Assembly (NCBI RefSeq): GCF_004339465.1
Contig: NZ_SMFY01000002.1
Location: 558,001 to 622,000, forward strand
Direction of reading: 5' to 3'
DNA: 64,000 nt
Source of the DNA: Ancylobacter aquaticus
GTDB taxonomy: Bacteria > Pseudomonadota > Alphaproteobacteria > Rhizobiales > Xanthobacteraceae
Numbering within the stretch: position 1 is the stretch's first letter; each line of letters begins with the position of its first letter. The notes beneath the pieces are model-generated. The model worked only from the letters and a program-made list of their open reading frames with translations. It had not been told where the DNA came from and did not search any database. The position numbers and the translations under genes are program-made. This document shows, piece after piece, positions 61,483 to 64,000 of the stretch.

Positions 61483-61821
61483 TCAGGACTCGGTATCTTC
61501 CTTGGCCGGCTCGCCCTTGGCGCGAACCTCGGAAATCATGCCGCGCAGCTGGCGAATCTTCACGCCTTCCGCAAGCTGCAGCTCGATCTCGCCATCGTCG
61601 ATCACCCGGGAAACCTTGCCGATGAGGCCGCCGGAAGTCACGACCGTGTCGCCGCGACGCACGCTCTTCACCATTTCCTGGTGCGCCTTCACCTTCTTCT
61701 GCTGCGGGCGCAGAATCAGGAAATACATGATCACGAAGATCAGCACGAAGGGCAGTAGCGACATCAGCATGTCTGTACCGCCGGCGCCGCCGGTCTGCGC
61801 AAAAGCAGGCGTGATGAACAT
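61483..61821 (-). CDS. yajC: Preprotein translocase subunit YajC
   Basis: A 112-residue bitopic protein of the SecDF-YajC complex. A short periplasmic N-terminus and one helix (about 20-38, LMSLLPFVLIFVIMYFLILRPQQKK) precede a cytosolic domain with VRRGDTVVTSGGLIGKV. The tail is charged. Start MFITPAFAQ is the common form. First gene of its operon. Confidence 0.96.
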   Translation of the reverse strand: MFITPAFAQTGGAGGTDMLMSLLPFVLIFVIMYFLILRPQQKKVKAHQEMVKSVRRGDTVVTSGGLIGKVSRVIDDGEIELQLAEGVKIRQLRGMISEVRAKGEPAKEDTES

Positions 61822-62016
61822 GTCGGTTCCTTGTCCGTCGAAAAAAGGCGGGCGAAAGGCCCGGCGAAGCGGCGCGGACTATACTGACGCGCCCGCCGAT
61901 TGCAAACGCCCTCGCCCGAATGCGCGGTCACAGCCGCGCCATGGCGTACCGAACGTTACGGTTCTGCTTGTCCCGCGCCGGCGCAATGGCTATTCCCGCA
62001 GGCGGAGGAGCCCATC

Positions 62017-62913
62017 ATGACCCATACACCGGCCGATCTCGGCGCCGTTCTCACCCGCATCGCCGACGCGCTCGAACGCCTCGCCCCCGCCCGCGCCGCC
62101 ACCGCCGACTTCACCCAGGCCGACGCCTTCATCTGGCACGCCGACGAACGCCGGCTGGAAGCCGTGCCGCGCGTCAGCCGGGTCGAGATGGAACTGCTCA
62201 AGGGCATCGAGCGGACCCGCGATCTGTTGATGGACAACACGCTGCGCTTCGCCCGCGACCTGCCGGCCAACAACGCCTTGCTATGGGGCGCGCGAGGCAT
62301 GGGCAAGAGCTCGCTGGTCAAGGCCGCGCATGCCTCGGTCAACGCGGATATGGCACGCGAAGGCAAGCCGCCGCTCAAGCTGGTGGAAATTCACCGCGAG
62401 GATATCGAGACACTGCCGGCGCTGATGAGCCTGGTGCGGCCGGCCCCGTTCCGATTCGTCATCTTCTGCGACGACCTGTCCTTCGACGCCGACGACACCT
62501 CGTACAAGTCGCTCAAGGCGGTGCTGGAAGGCGGCATCGAGGGGCGCCCGGAGAACGTGATCTTTTACGCCACCTCCAACCGCCGCCACATATTGGCGCG
62601 CGAGATGGTGGAAAATGAGCGCTCGACCGCCATCAATCCCGGCGAGGCGGTGGAGGAAAAGGTCTCGCTGTCCGACCGTTTCGGGCTGTGGCTCGGTTTC
62701 CACAAATGCAGCCAGGACGATTATCTCGCGATGATCGACAGCTACATCGCCCATTTCGCCATCCCCATCGCGCCGGAAACGCTGCGGCAGGAGGCGCTGG
62801 AATGGTCGACCACGCGCGGGGCGCGTTCGGGCCGCACGGCGTGGCAATATGTGCAGGATGTCGCGGGGCGGCTTGGCGTTTCCTTGTCCGAACCGCCGGC
62901 CGCCCCGCGCTGA
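62017..62913 (+). CDS. DUF815 AAA-type ATPase
   Basis: A 298-residue P-loop ATPase. Walker A is WGARGMGKSSLVKA (91-103). Walker B is FVIFCDDLSFD, and the sensor-like ATSNRRHIL follows. A C-terminal helical domain contains WSTTRGARSGRTAWQY. The family is widespread in bacteria, function unsettled. GGCGGAGGAG precedes ATG 62017; upstream frame is leader. It lies divergently from yajC. Confidence 0.9.
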   Translation: MTHTPADLGAVLTRIADALERLAPARAATADFTQADAFIWHADERRLEAVPRVSRVEMELLKGIERTRDLLMDNTLRFARDLPANNALLWGARGMGKSSLVKAAHASVNADMAREGKPPLKLVEIHREDIETLPALMSLVRPAPFRFVIFCDDLSFDADDTSYKSLKAVLEGGIEGRPENVIFYATSNRRHILAREMVENERSTAINPGEAVEEKVSLSDRFGLWLGFHKCSQDDYLAMIDSYIAHFAIPIAPETLRQEALEWSTTRGARSGRTAWQYVQDVAGRLGVSLSEPPAAPR

Positions 62914-62949
62914 CCGGCGCCAAGGTCCTAACGTCGCGCCGGATGGGTG

Positions 62950-62972
62950 CGGCGGAGCGCACGGCTCCGCCG
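62950..62972. terminator. Bidirectional hairpin between convergent genes
   Basis: GGCGGAGC-GCACG-GCTCCGCC (62951-62971) plus one flanking C-G pair lies in the 78-bp gap between the DUF815 ATPase and the LysM/M23 gene, which converge here. No T-tract, so it may work as a 3'-end stabiliser or a weak terminator for both. Confidence 0.5.
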
Positions 62973-62991
62973 TCGGATAGGCAATGGCGGC

Positions 62992-64000
62992 TCAGAGGCC
63001 GGCGAGATATTGCGACGGATCGACCGGCTGCGAGCCCTTGCGGATCTCGAAGTGCAGCTGCGGCGAGGTGACGTTGCCGGTCTGGCCAGCCTTGGCGATC
63101 ACCTGGCCGCGCTTGACGGTGTCCCCCTTCTTCACGTCCAGCGCGCTGTTATTGGCATAGGCCGTGACCCAGCCGTCGGCGTGCTTGACGAGGACGAGAT
63201 TGCCGTAGCCCTTCAACTCGCTGCCGGCATAGGCGACGACGCCGTCCTCCGCCGCCTTTACCGAGGTGCCTTCCGGCACCGAGATGTTGATGCCCTCGTT
63301 CTGCTGGCCGCCGGGCTTGGGCCCGAAGCCGGAAATGACGCGCCCACGCACCGGCCAGCGGAACTGCGGGCCGGCAGCGGTGGCGGTGCGGATCTCGTCC
63401 GGGGTCTCGGAAGGCTTGACGGCGGCGATGGTCTGCGGCTTCGGCCCGGCAGGCGCCTGGGCGACCGGCGTGGCAGCAGGTGTCGCAGGTGCAGTGGCGA
63501 CCACCGGGGTCGGCTTCGGCGTCGCCGGGGTGGCGACGGCCGGCTTCGGCGCGGCGGCAATCACCGCCCCGCCCGTGGAGCCGGGAATGGTCAGCTTCTG
63601 GCCGATCCGCACCATGGTGTTGAAGTCGATGCCGTTCGCATTCGCCAGTTCGCTGCGCGTCAGGCCGTAATTGCGAGCGATCGAGCTCAGCGTCTCGCCC
63701 GGCGCCACTACATGCGCGCCGCCGCTCGCCGCGACCTGCGGGGTGGAGGTGCGAACCGGGGCGGCGGCAACCGGCGCGCTCAGCTGCTGCGGCTGGCTGC
63801 CATAAAGCGGCTGCGTACCGCCATAGGCCGGCTGCGGCGCGGCGGCGGGGGGAACATAGGTCGGGGCGGCCGAAAGCTGCGCCGGGGCGCCATAGGGGGC
63901 GTTTGCCACCGGCGTGCCGTAGGGAGCGGGGGTGCCATAATTAGCCGGGGCGCCGTAGGGGCCGGGCGCGGCGCCGGCTACCGGCTGGCCAGCCGGCGGC
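62992..64000 (-). CDS. LysM and degenerate LytM/M23 protein, NlpD/DipM-like (5' end outside window)
   Basis: At least 335 residues, open to the window end. The N-terminal part is low complexity, with repeats of the form PYG(A/T)P. A LysM domain follows (HVVAPGETLSSIARNYGLTRSEL, then GQKLTIPG) and an Ala/Pro linker. The C-terminal M23 fold has lost its zinc ligands: HxGxD is NEGINIS, the second His lies in YANNS, and HxH is QLHFEI. That marks it as an amidase activator like NlpD, EnvC or DipM, used in daughter-cell separation. Active peptidase function is unlikely. Confidence 0.87.
   Translation of the reverse strand, partial: PPAGQPVAGAAPGPYGAPANYGTPAPYGTPVANAPYGAPAQLSAAPTYVPPAAAPQPAYGGTQPLYGSQPQQLSAPVAAAPVRTSTPQVAASGGAHVVAPGETLSSIARNYGLTRSELANANGIDFNTMVRIGQKLTIPGSTGGAVIAAAPKPAVATPATPKPTPVVATAPATPAATPVAQAPAGPKPQTIAAVKPSETPDEIRTATAAGPQFRWPVRGRVISGFGPKPGGQQNEGINISVPEGTSVKAAEDGVVAYAGSELKGYGNLVLVKHADGWVTAYANNSALDVKKGDTVKRGQVIAKAGQTGNVTSPQLHFEIRKGSQPVDPSQYLAGL

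Overview
The window is a contiguous, high-GC stretch of core chromosome from an alphaproteobacterium. Four features point to Hyphomicrobiales (Rhizobiales), probably near Xanthobacteraceae: the gene order, GAAC-N7-GAAC LexA boxes, a ribosomal protein S2 with a long C-terminal extension, and NuoE with an Ala/Pro-rich tail. The order assignment is an inference with good support. The family assignment is a guess. I see no insertion sequence, prophage, rRNA or CRISPR array.

Layout. 1-4927 (+ strand): end of trpD, then trpC-moaC-moeA, an inserted pair (NTF2-fold HpxZ/AtzH-like protein and an FCD-type GntR regulator), then lexA behind its own SOS box. 4918-7257 (-): comEC, converging on lexA. 7440-10421 (+): gltX and gltA, closed by a strong terminator. 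10512-24183 (-): the envelope and translation block, in transcription order rpsB-tsf, pyrH-frr-uppS-cdsA-rseP-bamA-lpxD-fabZ-lpxA-lpxI-lpxB. 24395-25351 (-): a sulfotransferase-like gene. 25635-36582 (-): transcribed as birA, rnj, mce, DUF1467 gene, proS, lolC, lolD, a tiny SOS-box-controlled membrane-protein gene, dnaE. 36585-51427 (-): a complete nuoA-N operon for respiratory complex I with one extra membrane-protein gene between nuoH and nuoI. 51893-54220 (-): an AGCS sodium:amino-acid symporter, a small exported Pro-rich protein and tRNA-Asp. 54321-57525: an AI-2E-type permease (-), diverging from kdsD-kdsA (+). 57535-61821 (-): yajC-secD-secF followed by genes resembling the mitochondrial complex I assembly factors NDUFAF3 and NDUFAF6. 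62017-62913 (+): a DUF815 ATPase. 62992-64000 (-): a LysM/degenerate-LytM (NlpD/DipM-like) protein that runs off the window.

How the genes work together. Much of the window builds the Gram-negative envelope. LpxA/LpxD/LpxI/LpxB make the lipid A precursor, KdsD/KdsA make Kdo, FabZ and CdsA supply fatty acids and phospholipid precursor, and UppS makes the undecaprenyl carrier. BamA, RseP, LolC/LolD and SecDF-YajC handle envelope protein export, assembly and quality control. The other large theme is respiration: all 14 nuo genes plus two likely complex I assembly factors beside secDF. LexA links two places in the window, its own promoter and a pair of boxes at 29350-29410.

The most interesting item is an unannotated 32-residue single-pass membrane protein at 29238-29336 (-). 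It has a perfect ribosome binding site and two exact LexA boxes, between lolD and dnaE. It looks like a SidA-type SOS-induced small membrane protein, such as a division inhibitor; that function is inferred from size, topology and regulation only.
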